Origin: Streptomyces sp. YIM 130001
Lineage (GTDB): Bacteria > Actinomycetota > Actinomycetes > Streptomycetales > Streptomycetaceae
Length of the DNA: 64,000 nucleotides
Direction: 5' to 3'
Assembly: GCF_003574445.1 (NCBI RefSeq)
Contig: NZ_KZ984548.1
Coordinates: forward strand, 283,970 to 347,969
In this document: in pieces, positions 7,970 through 17,113 of the stretch
Numbering within the stretch: position 1 is the stretch's first letter
Layout of the letters: each line of letters opens with the position of its first letter
The notes under the pieces: generated by a model
Told to the model about the DNA's origin: nothing
Database searches by the model: none
The model's input: the letters and a program-made list of their open reading frames with translations, nothing else
Position numbers and translations under genes: made by a program

Positions 7970-10597
7970 ATGAGCAGCCTCTTTGACGACAGTTCCCTGG
8001 CGGACCTCAAGGCCTCGGCCCAGGGCCCGCCGCCGCCCCCTGAGGAGCACGTTCCGGGACGTGTTCCGGACGATCTCTTCGGCGGCCGTTTCGACGCGCC
8101 CGCAGAGCGGGACGCGTACTACCGCGACGGCGCCCCGCGCCCCGCGGCGGACCCGGCGGCACTGCTGGACGGGCTGAACGACAACCAGCGCAAGGCCGTC
8201 GTCCACGCCGGCTCCCCGCTGCTCATCGTCGCCGGCGCCGGCTCCGGCAAGACCCGCGTCCTGACCCACCGGATCGCGCATCTGCTGGCCGAGCGGCACG
8301 TCCACCCGGGCCAGATCCTGGCGATCACGTTCACCAACAAGGCCGCGGGCGAGATGAAGGAGCGCGTCGCCGAGCTGGTGGGCCCGCGGGCGAGCGCGAT
8401 GTGGGTGATGACGTTCCACAGCGCCTGCGTCCGCATCCTGCGCCGCGAGTCGAAGCGACTCGGCTTCACCTCGTCCTTCTCGATCTACGACGCCGCGGAC
8501 TCCAAGCGTCTGATGGCCCTGGTCTGCCGCGATCTGGACCTCGATCCGAAGCGTTTCCCGCCCAAGTCCTTCAGCGCCAAGGTCTCGAACCTGAAGAACG
8601 AGCTGATCGACGCGGAAGACTTCGCGGGTCAAGTTGCCGGGGGTACCTCCCAGACGGAGTCCGGGGGAGGTTTCGAGAAGACCGTCGCCGAGGCCTACTC
8701 GATGTACCAGTCCCGCCTCCGCGAGGCGAACGCCCTGGACTTCGACGACCTGATCATGACCACGGTCCACCTGCTCCAGGCGTTCCCGGACGTGGCCGAG
8801 CACTACCGCCGCCGCTTCCGCCACGTCATGGTCGACGAGTACCAGGACACCAACCACGCCCAGTACGCCCTGGTCCGTGAGCTGGTCGGCCCGCCCGGCG
8901 GGGACGACGACCCGGAGCCGGGCGAGCTCTGCGTGGTGGGTGACGCGGACCAGTCGATCTACGCCTTCCGCGGCGCCACCATCCGCAACATCCTCCAGTT
9001 CGAGGAGGACTACCCGGACGCGACGACGATCCTCCTCGAGCAGAACTACCGCTCGACGCAGACGATCCTCACCGCGGCCAACGCGGTCATCGAGCGGAAC
9101 GAGAGCCGCCGCCCCAAGAACCTCTGGACGAACGCGGGCGCGGGCCCCCGCATCACGGGGTACGTCGCCGACACCGAGCACGACGAGGCGCAGTTCATCG
9201 CCGAGGAGATCGACCGGCTCACCGACGCGGGCGAGGCCAAGGCCGGCGACATGGCCGTCTTCTACCGGACGAACGCCCAGTCCCGTGTGTTCGAAGAGAT
9301 CTTCATCCGTGTCGGCCTGCCCTACAAGGTCGTCGGCGGTGTGCGCTTCTACGAGCGCAAGGAGGTCAGGGACGTCCTGGCGTACCTCCGGGTCCTGGCC
9401 AACCCGGAGGACTCCGTACCGCTGCGCCGGATTCTGAACGTACCGAAGCGCGGCATCGGCGACCGGGCCGAGGCGATGATCGACGCCCTCGCGCAGCGCG
9501 AGCGGATCAGCTTCGCGCAGGCGCTGCGCCGGGTCGACGAGGCGTACGGAATGGCGGCCCGCTCGGCGAACGCGGTGCGGCGGTTCAACGCCCTGATGGA
9601 CGAGCTGCACACCGTCGTGGAGTCCGGGGCCGGCCCGGCCACGGTCCTCGAGGCGGTCCTGGAGCGCACGGGCTACCTCGCCGAGCTGCAGTCGTCCACG
9701 GACCCGCAGGACGAGACCCGCATCGAGAACCTGCAGGAACTGGCCGCGGTGGCCCTCGAGTTCGAGGGCGAGCGCGAGAAGCAGGCCGAGTCCGCAGAGT
9801 CCGCCGGGGCGGACGGCTCCGGTTCCGGCGCCGCTGGTGACCCTGACGGCTCGGCCGGTCCGGACGCCCCGGCCGCGGAGACCGCCTCGGCACCCGAGGC
9901 CGCTCCGGAGGGGGAGCCCGCACCCGAAGACCCCGCCACCCCGGGTGACGGTCTGGCCGGTTTCCTGGAGCGCGTAGCCCTGGTCGCGGACTCCGACCAG
10001 ATCCCGGACGAGGAGGACGACGGCACCGGCGTCATCACCCTCATGACCCTGCACACCGCGAAGGGCCTGGAGTTCCCGGTGGTCTTCCTGACCGGCATGG
10101 AGGACGGCGTGTTCCCGCACATGCGTGCCCTCGGCCAGGTCAAGGAGCTCGAGGAGGAGCGCCGCCTCGCCTACGTCGGGATCACCCGCGCCCGCCAGCG
10201 GCTCTACCTGACACGGGCGTCGATGCGCAGCGCCTGGGGTCAGCCCTCGTACAATCCGCCGTCGCGGTTCCTGGAGGAGATCCCGGACCAGCACCTCGAC
10301 TGGAAGCGCACCGGGTCCATCGGCTCCGCGCCGTCGGCCGGTCCGACAGCGGGGATCACCGCGTCGCTGTCGTCGTCCCGTTCGCGCTCCGGTCCCTCCG
10401 GTTTCGCCACCCGCCGCGCCGGCGACAAGCCGGTGGTGTCGCTGTCGGCCGGAGACCGGGTGACGCACGACCAGTTCGGCCTCGGCACGGTCGTCGCGGT
10501 GGAGGGTTCCGGCGACAAGGCCCGCGCGAGCATCGACTTCGGCGACCCCAAGCCCAAGGTCCTCCTCCTGCGCTACGCCCCGGTGGAGAAGCTGTAG
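7970..10597 (+). CDS. pcrA: ATP-dependent DNA helicase PcrA (UvrD/Rep family)
   Basis: 875-residue superfamily 1 helicase acting in DNA repair and replication restart. Motifs seen: Walker A AGAGSGKT (residues 88-95), AITFTNKAAGEMKERV (Ia), MTFHSACVRILRR, Walker B VDEYQDTN, motif III GDADQSIYAFRGA, motif IV EQNYRST, and VITLMTLHTAKGLEFPVVF with ITRARQRL near the end. A long acidic Ala/Pro/Glu linker (about residues 600-660) and a C-terminal GDRVTHDQFGLGTVV tudor-like segment are typical of actinobacterial PcrA. Odd feature: about 12 residues (VAGGTSQTESGG) are encoded by a short palindromic repeat at 8633-8671. The gene ends at a strong hairpin. Confidence 0.97.
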   Translation: MSSLFDDSSLADLKASAQGPPPPPEEHVPGRVPDDLFGGRFDAPAERDAYYRDGAPRPAADPAALLDGLNDNQRKAVVHAGSPLLIVAGAGSGKTRVLTHRIAHLLAERHVHPGQILAITFTNKAAGEMKERVAELVGPRASAMWVMTFHSACVRILRRESKRLGFTSSFSIYDAADSKRLMALVCRDLDLDPKRFPPKSFSAKVSNLKNELIDAEDFAGQVAGGTSQTESGGGFEKTVAEAYSMYQSRLREANALDFDDLIMTTVHLLQAFPDVAEHYRRRFRHVMVDEYQDTNHAQYALVRELVGPPGGDDDPEPGELCVVGDADQSIYAFRGATIRNILQFEEDYPDATTILLEQNYRSTQTILTAANAVIERNESRRPKNLWTNAGAGPRITGYVADTEHDEAQFIAEEIDRLTDAGEAKAGDMAVFYRTNAQSRVFEEIFIRVGLPYKVVGGVRFYERKEVRDVLAYLRVLANPEDSVPLRRILNVPKRGIGDRAEAMIDALAQRERISFAQALRRVDEAYGMAARSANAVRRFNALMDELHTVVESGAGPATVLEAVLERTGYLAELQSSTDPQDETRIENLQELAAVALEFEGEREKQAESAESAGADGSGSGAAGDPDGSAGPDAPAAETASAPEAAPEGEPAPEDPATPGDGLAGFLERVALVADSDQIPDEEDDGTGVITLMTLHTAKGLEFPVVFLTGMEDGVFPHMRALGQVKELEEERRLAYVGITRARQRLYLTRASMRSAWGQPSYNPPSRFLEEIPDQHLDWKRTGSIGSAPSAGPTAGITASLSSSRSRSGPSGFATRRAGDKPVVSLSAGDRVTHDQFGLGTVVAVEGSGDKARASIDFGDPKPKVLLLRYAPVEKL
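8645..8671. repeat. Short palindromic repeat inserted inside pcrA
   Basis: ACCTCCC at 8645 pairs with GGGAGGT ending at 8671 around an imperfect inner stem (AGAC/GTC). The wider segment, starting CCGGGGGTACC, has the look of the GGGGGTACC-type palindromes scattered through intergenic Streptomyces DNA. Here it lies within a helicase gene and keeps the reading frame, adding a Gly/Ser/Thr loop between FAGQ and GFEK. Assignment to a repeat family is from memory and by eye. Confidence 0.5.
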
Positions 10598-10606
10598 GAG
10601 TACGCG

Positions 10607-10654
10607 CGTAGGAGGGCCGGTCCGACCCCGCGGGGTCGGACCGGCCCTCCTACG
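10607..10654. terminator. Bidirectional terminator after pcrA
   Basis: A perfect 24-bp inverted repeat (arm begins CGTAGGAGGGCCGGTCCGAC, with almost no loop) lies between the pcrA stop and the stop of the convergent exported-protein gene, ending 6 bp before the latter. Confidence 0.85.
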
Positions 10655-10660
10655 TCTCGA

Positions 10661-11281
10661 CTACAGCGTGGGCAGTGTCGGTACCTCGGCCACCCCGGGG
10701 ATGGTGGGCAGCGTCGGCAGGCCCGGCAGGTCCGCCGCCGGGAGTCCGCCGCCGAGCACGATGCTGACGAGGACGTTCACGGTCGCGGTGATCGTGGCCT
10801 GGACCGCCGCGGCGGTCACCTTGACGTCACCCGCGACCGAGGCCTTGACCAGTGCGTCGACCTTGGCCTGCAGCGCCGCCGCGGCCTTCGCCTTGAGCTC
10901 GGTGCCCGGGTCGGCGGCGACCGGCCCGTTGAGCGAACCACTCGCCGGCGTCGCGGGCGCCGCCTCGGTGACCTTGGCGAGTGCGGCCTTGACCGCGTCC
11001 GCGTGCTTGGTGGCGTCGGCCTCGGGGAGCTTGCCGTCGTCCGCCTCGAGTACGGCGTCGATGAGGTCGGTGACGGGAGTCAGGACTCCGCCGGCGTCCG
11101 AGAGCAGTGCCGACTGCTTGGCGAGCGCGTCGGCGCCGGGCACCGGTGCGGCCACGGACGTGGAGTCGGACGGGACGGTGGAGTCGGAGGTTGCTGCGAA
11201 GGCCGGGCCGGCCGCACCGAGTGCGAGGGCGCCGCAGACGGCGGTCGAGACGAGAAGGCCGGCTTTCCGGGAAGTGCGCAT
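10661..11281 (-). CDS. Exported Ala-rich protein of unknown function
   Basis: 206-residue protein with a clear signal peptide (RKAGLLVSTAVCGALALGAAGPAFA, likely cut after AFA near residue 29). The mature part is Ala/Val/Lys-rich and probably helical (DAVKAALAKVTEAAP, ELKAKAAAALQAKVDALVKA), ending in a Pro/Leu-rich tail with repeated LPTLPTIP and VPTLPTL motifs. No family recognised. The ATG at 11281 has AAAGGAAC about 8 nt upstream. It is a single gene bounded by the pcrA terminator and a 208-bp gap to the M23 peptidase gene. Possibly a secreted structural or wall-associated protein, but that is only a guess from composition. Confidence 0.8.
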   Translation of the reverse strand: MRTSRKAGLLVSTAVCGALALGAAGPAFAATSDSTVPSDSTSVAAPVPGADALAKQSALLSDAGGVLTPVTDLIDAVLEADDGKLPEADATKHADAVKAALAKVTEAAPATPASGSLNGPVAADPGTELKAKAAAALQAKVDALVKASVAGDVKVTAAAVQATITATVNVLVSIVLGGGLPAADLPGLPTLPTIPGVAEVPTLPTL

Positions 11282-11489
11282 GAATCAAGTTCCTTTTCGC
11301 GGTTGCGGGGTTGTGCTCTCGGCAACCGTCCGAGGAATGACCACGTCGCGCAATTTGTCCGCTTCTGCGGGTAACTGCGCATACGTGTGGATTACGCCTC
11401 TGACCTTGTGTTTTCCGGTGCCCTCAGGGAGATGTGAGGGTGCATCCGATCGGGGGGGACGCAGCTGCGGCCGAGCGGGCCGGCGGAGC

Positions 11490-13145
11490 TTACGTGGGGT
11501 CGAGTCCGTGTTCGCGGAGCCACGCCAGCGGGTCGATCGCGGATCCCCCGCCCGGGCGGACCTCGAAGTGCAGATGCGGGCCGGTGGAGTTCCCGGAGTT
11601 CCCGGAGTACGCGATGGCGTCGCCGGCCTTGACCGAACCGCTGCGGATCTTCGTGCTCGACAGGTGGCAGTACCAGGTCTCGGTGCCGTCCTCGGCGGTC
11701 ACGATGGCCATGTTCCCGTAGGCCGGGTTCCACTGGGTGCGCACGGTGCCGTCGGTGGCGGCCAGCACCTCGGTCCCGTACGAGACCGGGAAGTCGATGC
11801 CCGAATGCGCGGACATCCAGTTCACGCCGGCCTGTCCGTAGTACGCGCTGAGTCCCTGCTGCTTGGTGGGGAGCGCGAACTTCGGGCGGGCCGCCTCCTT
11901 GCGGGCGGCCTCCTCGGCCTTCCGCTTCTTCTCGGCGGCCTGGCGTTCCTTGAGGTCGATGCGCTCCTGGGTGCGGCTTGCCCGGTCGGCGAAGTCGTCG
12001 GCGTCCGCGGAGAGATTGGCCAACTGGGTGTCCAGCTGGTTGTTGGCCGCCGAGGGCTTGACGCTGTCCGGGTCGGGCGCGGCCTGCGTCTGGGTGTCGT
12101 CCTTCTCGGCGGTCCCGCCGAGTCCGCCACTGACGGAGGCCGCGGCGATCCCGGCGACACCGAGCGCGCACACGGAGGGAACGGCGACGGTCAGCAGCGC
12201 GGAACGCCTGGCCGGAGCGCGACGGCGGGAGCGTCCGCGACCGCCGCGGGCGGCACCGGGCGTGAAGTGCACGGCGGGCGCTGCGTCGTGGTCCTCGTGG
12301 TCGTCGCGGGCGGCGTAACCGTCCTGGCCGTCGATCTCGTAGCTGTCGAGCTCGTGCGCCTCGGGTTCACTGCCAACGAAGGTGTCGCTCGCGTGGTCCC
12401 GCCCGGTGTAGTCGTCGGCGGAGTAGCTCTCGTGGGCGTAGCCGGCGGTGTCGTGCGCGAGTCCGTCGTCGTACGGGACGCCCGCGTCGAACTGGCCGCC
12501 GGGGGAGGCCGGATCGAGGGGGTGCTCGACGGACGGGGTCGCGTACTCGTCGTAGGGCGGAACCGGGGCGGCCGATGGCTGCCCGCCGGTGTCCACGGTG
12601 TTCCACGCGGTGGCGTCGTAGGCGCCGGTCTCGTACCCGGTGGCCGGCTGCGGGTGGCCGAAGGCCAGGGGAGCCTCGAACGCCTGCGTCTGGTCGAAGC
12701 CTTGCGGTGCGCCGGTCAACAGGTCCGGCGCGCTCCACTGGCCGGTGCCGTCCCACTGGTCGCCGGGCACCGGGCCCGGCTGGTTCGGGATGTCGGTCAG
12801 CGGCTGCTGGCCCGTCGTCGCCCACATGGCGGTCGTGTCGTACGAACCGGTGCCGTACGCCGATGTGTCGTAGGCGGTCGTCGCGGCGTACTGCGTCGCG
12901 TACCCGTCGTAGTTCTCGTAGCCGGCCGTCGTGTGCGATCCGGTGCCGAGCACGTCGTGGCTGCCGGTGCCGTAGGTGTCGTACGAGCCCGTGGACCACG
13001 CCGAGTTGTCCCACTGGCCGCTGTGGCTCGCGGTGTCGGTGCCGGGCATGGCGCCGAAGAGCGGGTCGGCGTCAAAAGAAGTGGCGTCGAAGGCGCCGGT
13101 GGCGGCACCGTCGTAACCGGCGGCAAAGCCGTGCTGGTCGTTCAC
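11490..13145 (-). CDS. Membrane-anchored M23 peptidase with Tyr/Asp-rich head
   Basis: 551-residue protein. The first 250 or so residues are unusually rich in Tyr, Asp, Thr and Gly with many short YDT/TGSYD motifs, then an acidic stretch (DHEDHDAAP), a basic run RGRSRRRAPARRS, one membrane helix (LLTVAVPSVCALGVAGIAAA), a coiled coil (RIDLKERQAAEKKRKAEEAA) and a C-terminal M23 peptidase domain with zinc-ligand motifs HSGIDF and HLHFE. Topology is probably type II: cytoplasmic head, periplasm-side peptidase acting on peptidoglycan cross-bridges. GTG at 13145 is preferred on composition, with a weak GAGAAG site; in-frame starts further upstream cannot be excluded. Confidence 0.88.
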   Translation of the reverse strand: MNDQHGFAAGYDGAATGAFDATSFDADPLFGAMPGTDTASHSGQWDNSAWSTGSYDTYGTGSHDVLGTGSHTTAGYENYDGYATQYAATTAYDTSAYGTGSYDTTAMWATTGQQPLTDIPNQPGPVPGDQWDGTGQWSAPDLLTGAPQGFDQTQAFEAPLAFGHPQPATGYETGAYDATAWNTVDTGGQPSAAPVPPYDEYATPSVEHPLDPASPGGQFDAGVPYDDGLAHDTAGYAHESYSADDYTGRDHASDTFVGSEPEAHELDSYEIDGQDGYAARDDHEDHDAAPAVHFTPGAARGGRGRSRRRAPARRSALLTVAVPSVCALGVAGIAAASVSGGLGGTAEKDDTQTQAAPDPDSVKPSAANNQLDTQLANLSADADDFADRASRTQERIDLKERQAAEKKRKAEEAARKEAARPKFALPTKQQGLSAYYGQAGVNWMSAHSGIDFPVSYGTEVLAATDGTVRTQWNPAYGNMAIVTAEDGTETWYCHLSSTKIRSGSVKAGDAIAYSGNSGNSTGPHLHFEVRPGGGSAIDPLAWLREHGLDPT

Positions 13146-13445
13146 CAACTTCTCTTTCGCCTCGACGGCAGGGGGCAGAGCAGTCCGGCGACTGTACCCG
13201 GCGGTATGCGACGGCGACAATCTTCGGCAGGTTTCACGGTTTCAGGAAACGGGCAATCGGCCGCCTTTCGGCGGCTCCTGAACCGAGCCTTGGCTTTGTG
13301 TTCGACCATCGTTCGACTGACTGTGTCTCAGTGGCCGGGTACGAGCCGCGCGCAGAACGAGCGCCGGGTCGAGGCTTTTGCGTCACTGGTCCCGGTCCGT
13401 CATCGGCCCCGGTCCCGCTGTGTCTTTGCGCGCCGCTACGCGCCT
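13146..13445. other. Intergenic gap between lipase and M23 genes
   Basis: 300 bp between the end of the lipase gene and the start of the M23 gene (both minus strand). It holds one short hairpin, GCCGCC TTTC GGCGGC at 13260-13275, and should contain the M23 promoter. I see no convincing gene and no other clear signal. Confidence 0.5.
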
Positions 13446-14327
13446 CTACGCGACCGAGACGGAGTCCGTCGAGGTCGTCGCCGCGCCGGCGTCGAGGGCC
13501 TGCCGGATGTCGGCGGCCACCGCCGGATGCACCGGCAGCGCGAGATGCCCGATTCCGCTCACCCGGACGTTGTGCGCGAGGAGATCGGGATGGTCCACGC
13601 GGGCCGTCTCCACCGGCGACATCACTTGGTCCAGATCGCTCCAGAAGGCGACGAACCGTGTGCGGCAGCCCGGTGCCGGCCGCTCCAGCTCGGCGACGAC
13701 GTCGGAGTCGGGCCGCATCTGACGCACGATCGGGTGCGCCGTCATCAGCGGCGCGGCGGCCGTACCGCCGTGCGGCGTGCCCAGGGTGACCAGGGTCCGC
13801 ACCCGGGTGTCCCCACCGAGACGCTGCACGTAATAACGCGCGATCAACCCGCCGAGGCTGTGGCCCACGATGTCCACCTGATGCTGCCCGGTACGCAGGC
13901 AGATCTCCTCCACGCGCCGGTCGAGCAGCTCGGCCGCGGCGCGGATGTCGCAGGTGAGTACGGAGTAGTTGAGGGACTCGACATGCCGGCCGCGGTCCTT
14001 GGTGAGGGCACGGCGCAACAGGACGAAGACCGAGCGGTTGTCGATGAATCCGTGCAGCAGGACGACCGGACGCGGTGGTTGCAGCGGGAGGGTCGTCGCG
14101 TCCTGGGCGCCGTCGGCCGTAGCGGACGTCGTGCCGGAGGGCTGTGTGCGGCGCTCCTGCGCGAGGCCGGACGGGTAGAGGAGGAGGTGCCCGGCGAGTA
14201 CCGCGAGCTCCAGGGCGGTCGCCTTGTACAGGGCCGTCGACAGAGGGAGGTGTGCAGCCGGCCGCATCCGGTCCACGCGGAGCAGCCAGGTCTCGAGGAG
14301 TGGGGTCAGATGGGGCAGGACCTTCAT
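13446..14327 (-). CDS. Alpha/beta-hydrolase, triacylglycerol lipase-like
   Basis: 293-residue hydrolase. It has an oxyanion motif VVLLHGFIDNRSVF (HGF at about 92-94), a nucleophile elbow VGHSLGG with Ser157, and TLGTPHGGT downstream; the likely acid and His lie in WSDLDQVMSP and SGIGHLALPVHP. These features fit the lipase class 2/PGAP1-like lipases acting on acyl esters. A hydrophobic stretch near residues 35-52 (TALELAVLAGHLLLY) may be a membrane anchor. The ATG at 14327 is chosen over the upstream in-frame start because GGGAGG sits 7 nt before it. In Streptomyces cores this gene commonly sits between the M23 peptidase and icmB, as here. Confidence 0.9.
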   Translation of the reverse strand: MKVLPHLTPLLETWLLRVDRMRPAAHLPLSTALYKATALELAVLAGHLLLYPSGLAQERRTQPSGTTSATADGAQDATTLPLQPPRPVVLLHGFIDNRSVFVLLRRALTKDRGRHVESLNYSVLTCDIRAAAELLDRRVEEICLRTGQHQVDIVGHSLGGLIARYYVQRLGGDTRVRTLVTLGTPHGGTAAAPLMTAHPIVRQMRPDSDVVAELERPAPGCRTRFVAFWSDLDQVMSPVETARVDHPDLLAHNVRVSGIGHLALPVHPAVAADIRQALDAGAATTSTDSVSVA

Positions 14328-14457
14328 GGCCGACCTCCCGGCGGCATGCCGGGGGCGGTGCCTGCCCCCGTATGCCCTCATGGGGCGCCGGTGGATCGGC
14401 GTACGGACATGCGGTCGGTGACGGTCGGGCCGACACCGGCCGGAATGCCGACGCCTC

Positions 14458-14494
14458 GCGTCACCGTGCCGTGCGGCTCACGGCACGGTGACGC
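14458..14494. other. Perfect hairpin in a divergent promoter region
   Basis: GCGTCACCGTGCCGTG (14458-14473), five-base loop CGGCT, then its exact complement (14479-14494). The flanking genes (lipase, minus; icmB, plus) both start away from it, so a terminator for either makes no sense. The rest of the 385-bp gap (14328-14712) shows no other gene; it should hold both promoters. Confidence 0.6.
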
Positions 14495-14712
14495 CGTGAT
14501 CTCGTCGCGGCTCCCCTGCAGCGCGGTCCCGGCGGCGGCCGGAGTGCGGCCCGGGCCGGAGCAGCGCTTGGCGAACTTGTCCCACGTGTGATTTCCCCCT
14601 CCCTCTGCAGCGCGAAACGGCCGCTTGCGGGATGCTGGCGATAACGTTCGTTCACTTCTCCCGGGGCTCCTCGGTGAGGAATGCTGGGAGTACTCGGTAC
14701 ATGGAGGCAGTG

Positions 14713-15135
14713 ATGGGTGTGGCAGCCGGTCCGATCCGCGTGGTGGTGGCGAAGCCGGGGCTCGACGGTCACGACCGGGGAGCCAAGGTGATCGCGAGGG
14801 CGCTGCGCGACGCCGGTATGGAGGTCATCTACACCGGTCTGCACCAGACGCCCGAGCAGATCGTGGGCACCGCGATCCAGGAGGACGCCGACGCGATCGG
14901 GCTGTCCATCCTCTCCGGGGCCCACAACACCCTCTTCGCCAAGGTGATCGAACTCCTCAAGGAGCGTGACGCGGCGGACATCAAGGTCTTCGGCGGCGGC
15001 ATCATCCCCGAGGGCGACATCGCCCCGCTCAAGGAACAGGGCGTAGCCGAGATCTTCACCCCCGGCGCCACGACCGCCTCGATCGTCGACTGGGTACGGA
15101 CGAACGTCAGGCACCCGGCCGAGGCTCAGGGCTGA
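14713..15135 (+). CDS. icmB: Cobalamin-binding small subunit of isobutyryl-CoA mutase
   Basis: 140-residue B12-binding protein. The DxHxxG motif that supplies the cobalt-ligating His is DGHDRG (His20); other blocks are GLSILSGAH and the conserved GGG of [12 protein letters not shown]. Length and sequence fit IcmB, which pairs with the separate large subunit IcmA to interconvert isobutyryl-CoA and n-butyryl-CoA, feeding valine/fatty-acid catabolism and polyketide precursors; IcmA is not in this window. ATG at 14713 is used because GGAGG is 5 nt before it (an ATG 12 nt upstream would place this site inside the gene). The alternative is a stand-alone B12 subunit of another acyl-CoA mutase. Confidence 0.88.
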   Translation: MGVAAGPIRVVVAKPGLDGHDRGAKVIARALRDAGMEVIYTGLHQTPEQIVGTAIQEDADAIGLSILSGAHNTLFAKVIELLKERDAADIKVFGGGIIPEGDIAPLKEQGVAEIFTPGATTASIVDWVRTNVRHPAEAQG

Positions 15136-15237
15136 GACGGACGGCCGTCGCCGAACACCGGTGGGCGGCGGGCCCCGTGGCGTAGGAGTCCGGAAGACCT
15201 TGCCGGACTTACGAGTTCGGCAGACCCTGTCGGCCGT

Positions 15238-16968
15238 TCACTGGCCGTCCGCCGCGAGCTCCGTGCGTATCGTCGCGCGCAGCCGCAAGGTGCCCACCAG
15301 GCGCTGGAACGCCTCCGACCAGTAGCCGACGGCACCGGGGGAACCGTCCTCCGGTTCGTCCGGGGTCGTCGTGAGCGACTCCAGGCGGTCGGCCTCGGCC
15401 GGGTCGAGGCAGCGCTCGGCGAGGCCCATCACACCACTGAAGCTCCACGGATAACTGCCCGCGTCCCGCGCGATGTCGAGGGCGTCCACGACCGCGCTGC
15501 CGAGCGGCTCGGACCAGGGGACCGCGCATCCGCCGAGGAGTTGGAACGCCTCCGACAGGCCGTGCGCCGCGATGAATCCGGCGACCCACTCGGCACGCTC
15601 GTCCGCCGGCAGCGCCGCGAGCAGCTTGGTGCGCTCGGCCAGCGAGACGGCCCCGGGGCCGCCGGAGTCGGGCGAGGCGGCCGGGCCGAGCAGGGCCCGT
15701 GACCACTCGATGTCGCGCTGGAGCACGGCCGCACGGCACCAGGCGGCGTGCAGTTCGCCCCGCCAGTCGTCGGCGACCGGCAGCGCGACGATCGCCGTCG
15801 GCGCCCGGCCGCCGAACCGCGCCTGCCAGGCGCTCAGCGGAACGGCCTCCACCAGCTGACTCAGCCACCAGGAGCGCTTGCCGCGGCCGGCCGGGGGTGT
15901 CGGCGTGACGCCGTCCCGCTCCATCGCCGCGTCGCACTCGTGCGGGGCCTCCACGACGATGCCGGTGCGGGTCTCGTCCAGGGCGACGCAGGTGGTGGCG
16001 CGGCCGGCCATCCGGGCGGCAAGCGCCGAACCGGGCAGCGCGGAGAGCAACTCCGCCGCTGTCGCACGGACGTTGCGGCTGCGGTCGGAGAGCGCCTGCT
16101 CCAGGAACGGCTCGTCCTCGGGGGCGAGACCGGTGCGCAGCGAGTCCAGGAACATCAGGCGGTCCTCGGCCCGTTCGGTGCTCCAGGTCTCGGTGAGCAG
16201 GGCGCGTGCGGCCGGGGCGTCGTGCGCCCGTACGGCTGCGAGGAGTGCCACACGCTCGGCGAACAGGCCTTCCTGCCACAGGAGTCGGACCTGGTCCGCG
16301 TCCTGCGGTGCGGGCAGGTTGGTGCCGCTGGAGCCGGCGCGCAGGGCGTACTTCCAGTCCGGGTTGAGTCTGGCCAGCCACAGGGCGCGGGGGCCGGCGA
16401 ACTGCAGGGCGGGCGGGCGCAGATCGGTGCGGCCCCTGGCGGTGTCGAGAAGTGCGGGCAGCAGCTCGGGCGGGGCGGCGAAGCTCCGCTCGTTGACCGC
16501 GGAGAGCCACTGGGGGAGGAGTTCGGTGAGGTCGGGGGCGGTGCCGCGGCGGCCCGAGCCGCCCGCGCCCGGGCGGTCGGCGAGGAGCGTCGCGAGCCGG
16601 CGCCGTGCGGCTGCGGGCAGAGCGGGGCGGGGGTCCGGCGCCGCGGGCTCGAGCAGCGGTGCGGCGGGCGCGGGCCGTATCCCCGCCCGCCGGCGGACCG
16701 TCCCGACGGCGGCGGCGTCGAGCAGGGCGGCGGCCGCGTCCTTGCCCGGGGCCGCGGGGCCGGGGCGCCGGGCGGTGCCGAGCAGCGCGGTGGTGACGAC
16801 GTCCTCCCAGGCGGCGGATTCGACCGGCGGGGCGGCGCCGGCGGTCGAACCGGGCCGGCCGGCGTTCGTGTTGCCGCTGGTGCCGGGGTCGCCGGTGGTG
16901 TCGGAGTCTTCAGTGGGGTCGGAGGCGGTGCCGGTCGCGGCGCCGGTGCCGGCGTAGGTACTGGTCAC
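15238..16968 (-). CDS. DUF5691 family protein
   Basis: 576-residue soluble protein. After a low-complexity Ala/Gly/Thr N-terminus (about 50 residues), the segment AAWEDVVTTALLGTARRP begins the domain recognised as DUF5691. The remainder is Leu/Ala/Glu-rich with repeated helical pairs (LLTETWSTERAEDRLMFLDS, FLEQALSDRSRNVRATAAEL), suggesting HEAT-like helical repeats. Function unknown. It lies 145 bp downstream of the SWIM-domain gene on the same strand and opposite the MoxR/DUF5682/VWA operon, a linkage I recall as recurring in actinobacteria. I infer that it works with that ATPase module, possibly as a substrate or scaffold. Confidence 0.85.
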   Translation of the reverse strand: MTSTYAGTGAATGTASDPTEDSDTTGDPGTSGNTNAGRPGSTAGAAPPVESAAWEDVVTTALLGTARRPGPAAPGKDAAAALLDAAAVGTVRRRAGIRPAPAAPLLEPAAPDPRPALPAAARRRLATLLADRPGAGGSGRRGTAPDLTELLPQWLSAVNERSFAAPPELLPALLDTARGRTDLRPPALQFAGPRALWLARLNPDWKYALRAGSSGTNLPAPQDADQVRLLWQEGLFAERVALLAAVRAHDAPAARALLTETWSTERAEDRLMFLDSLRTGLAPEDEPFLEQALSDRSRNVRATAAELLSALPGSALAARMAGRATTCVALDETRTGIVVEAPHECDAAMERDGVTPTPPAGRGKRSWWLSQLVEAVPLSAWQARFGGRAPTAIVALPVADDWRGELHAAWCRAAVLQRDIEWSRALLGPAASPDSGGPGAVSLAERTKLLAALPADERAEWVAGFIAAHGLSEAFQLLGGCAVPWSEPLGSAVVDALDIARDAGSYPWSFSGVMGLAERCLDPAEADRLESLTTTPDEPEDGSPGAVGYWSEAFQRLVGTLRLRATIRTELAADGQ

Positions 16969-17113
16969 GGAGGTCCCTTCGGTGGAGACGCGGCCCGGGC
17001 GCGCGGTCGGTGCGTCGGTGTCGAGGCCGGGGCGGTCTCGGGCGGTTCGCCCGGTACGGTCGCGGGCGGGAACGGCGGCGGGGCGCGACCCCGCACGGGC
17101 CGCCCCGGGGCGC

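Noticed and set aside
10668..14591. 1307-codon open frame on the plus strand
   Set aside because: It runs antisense through an exported protein, the M23 peptidase and the lipase, all with clear motifs; it shows no domain of its own.
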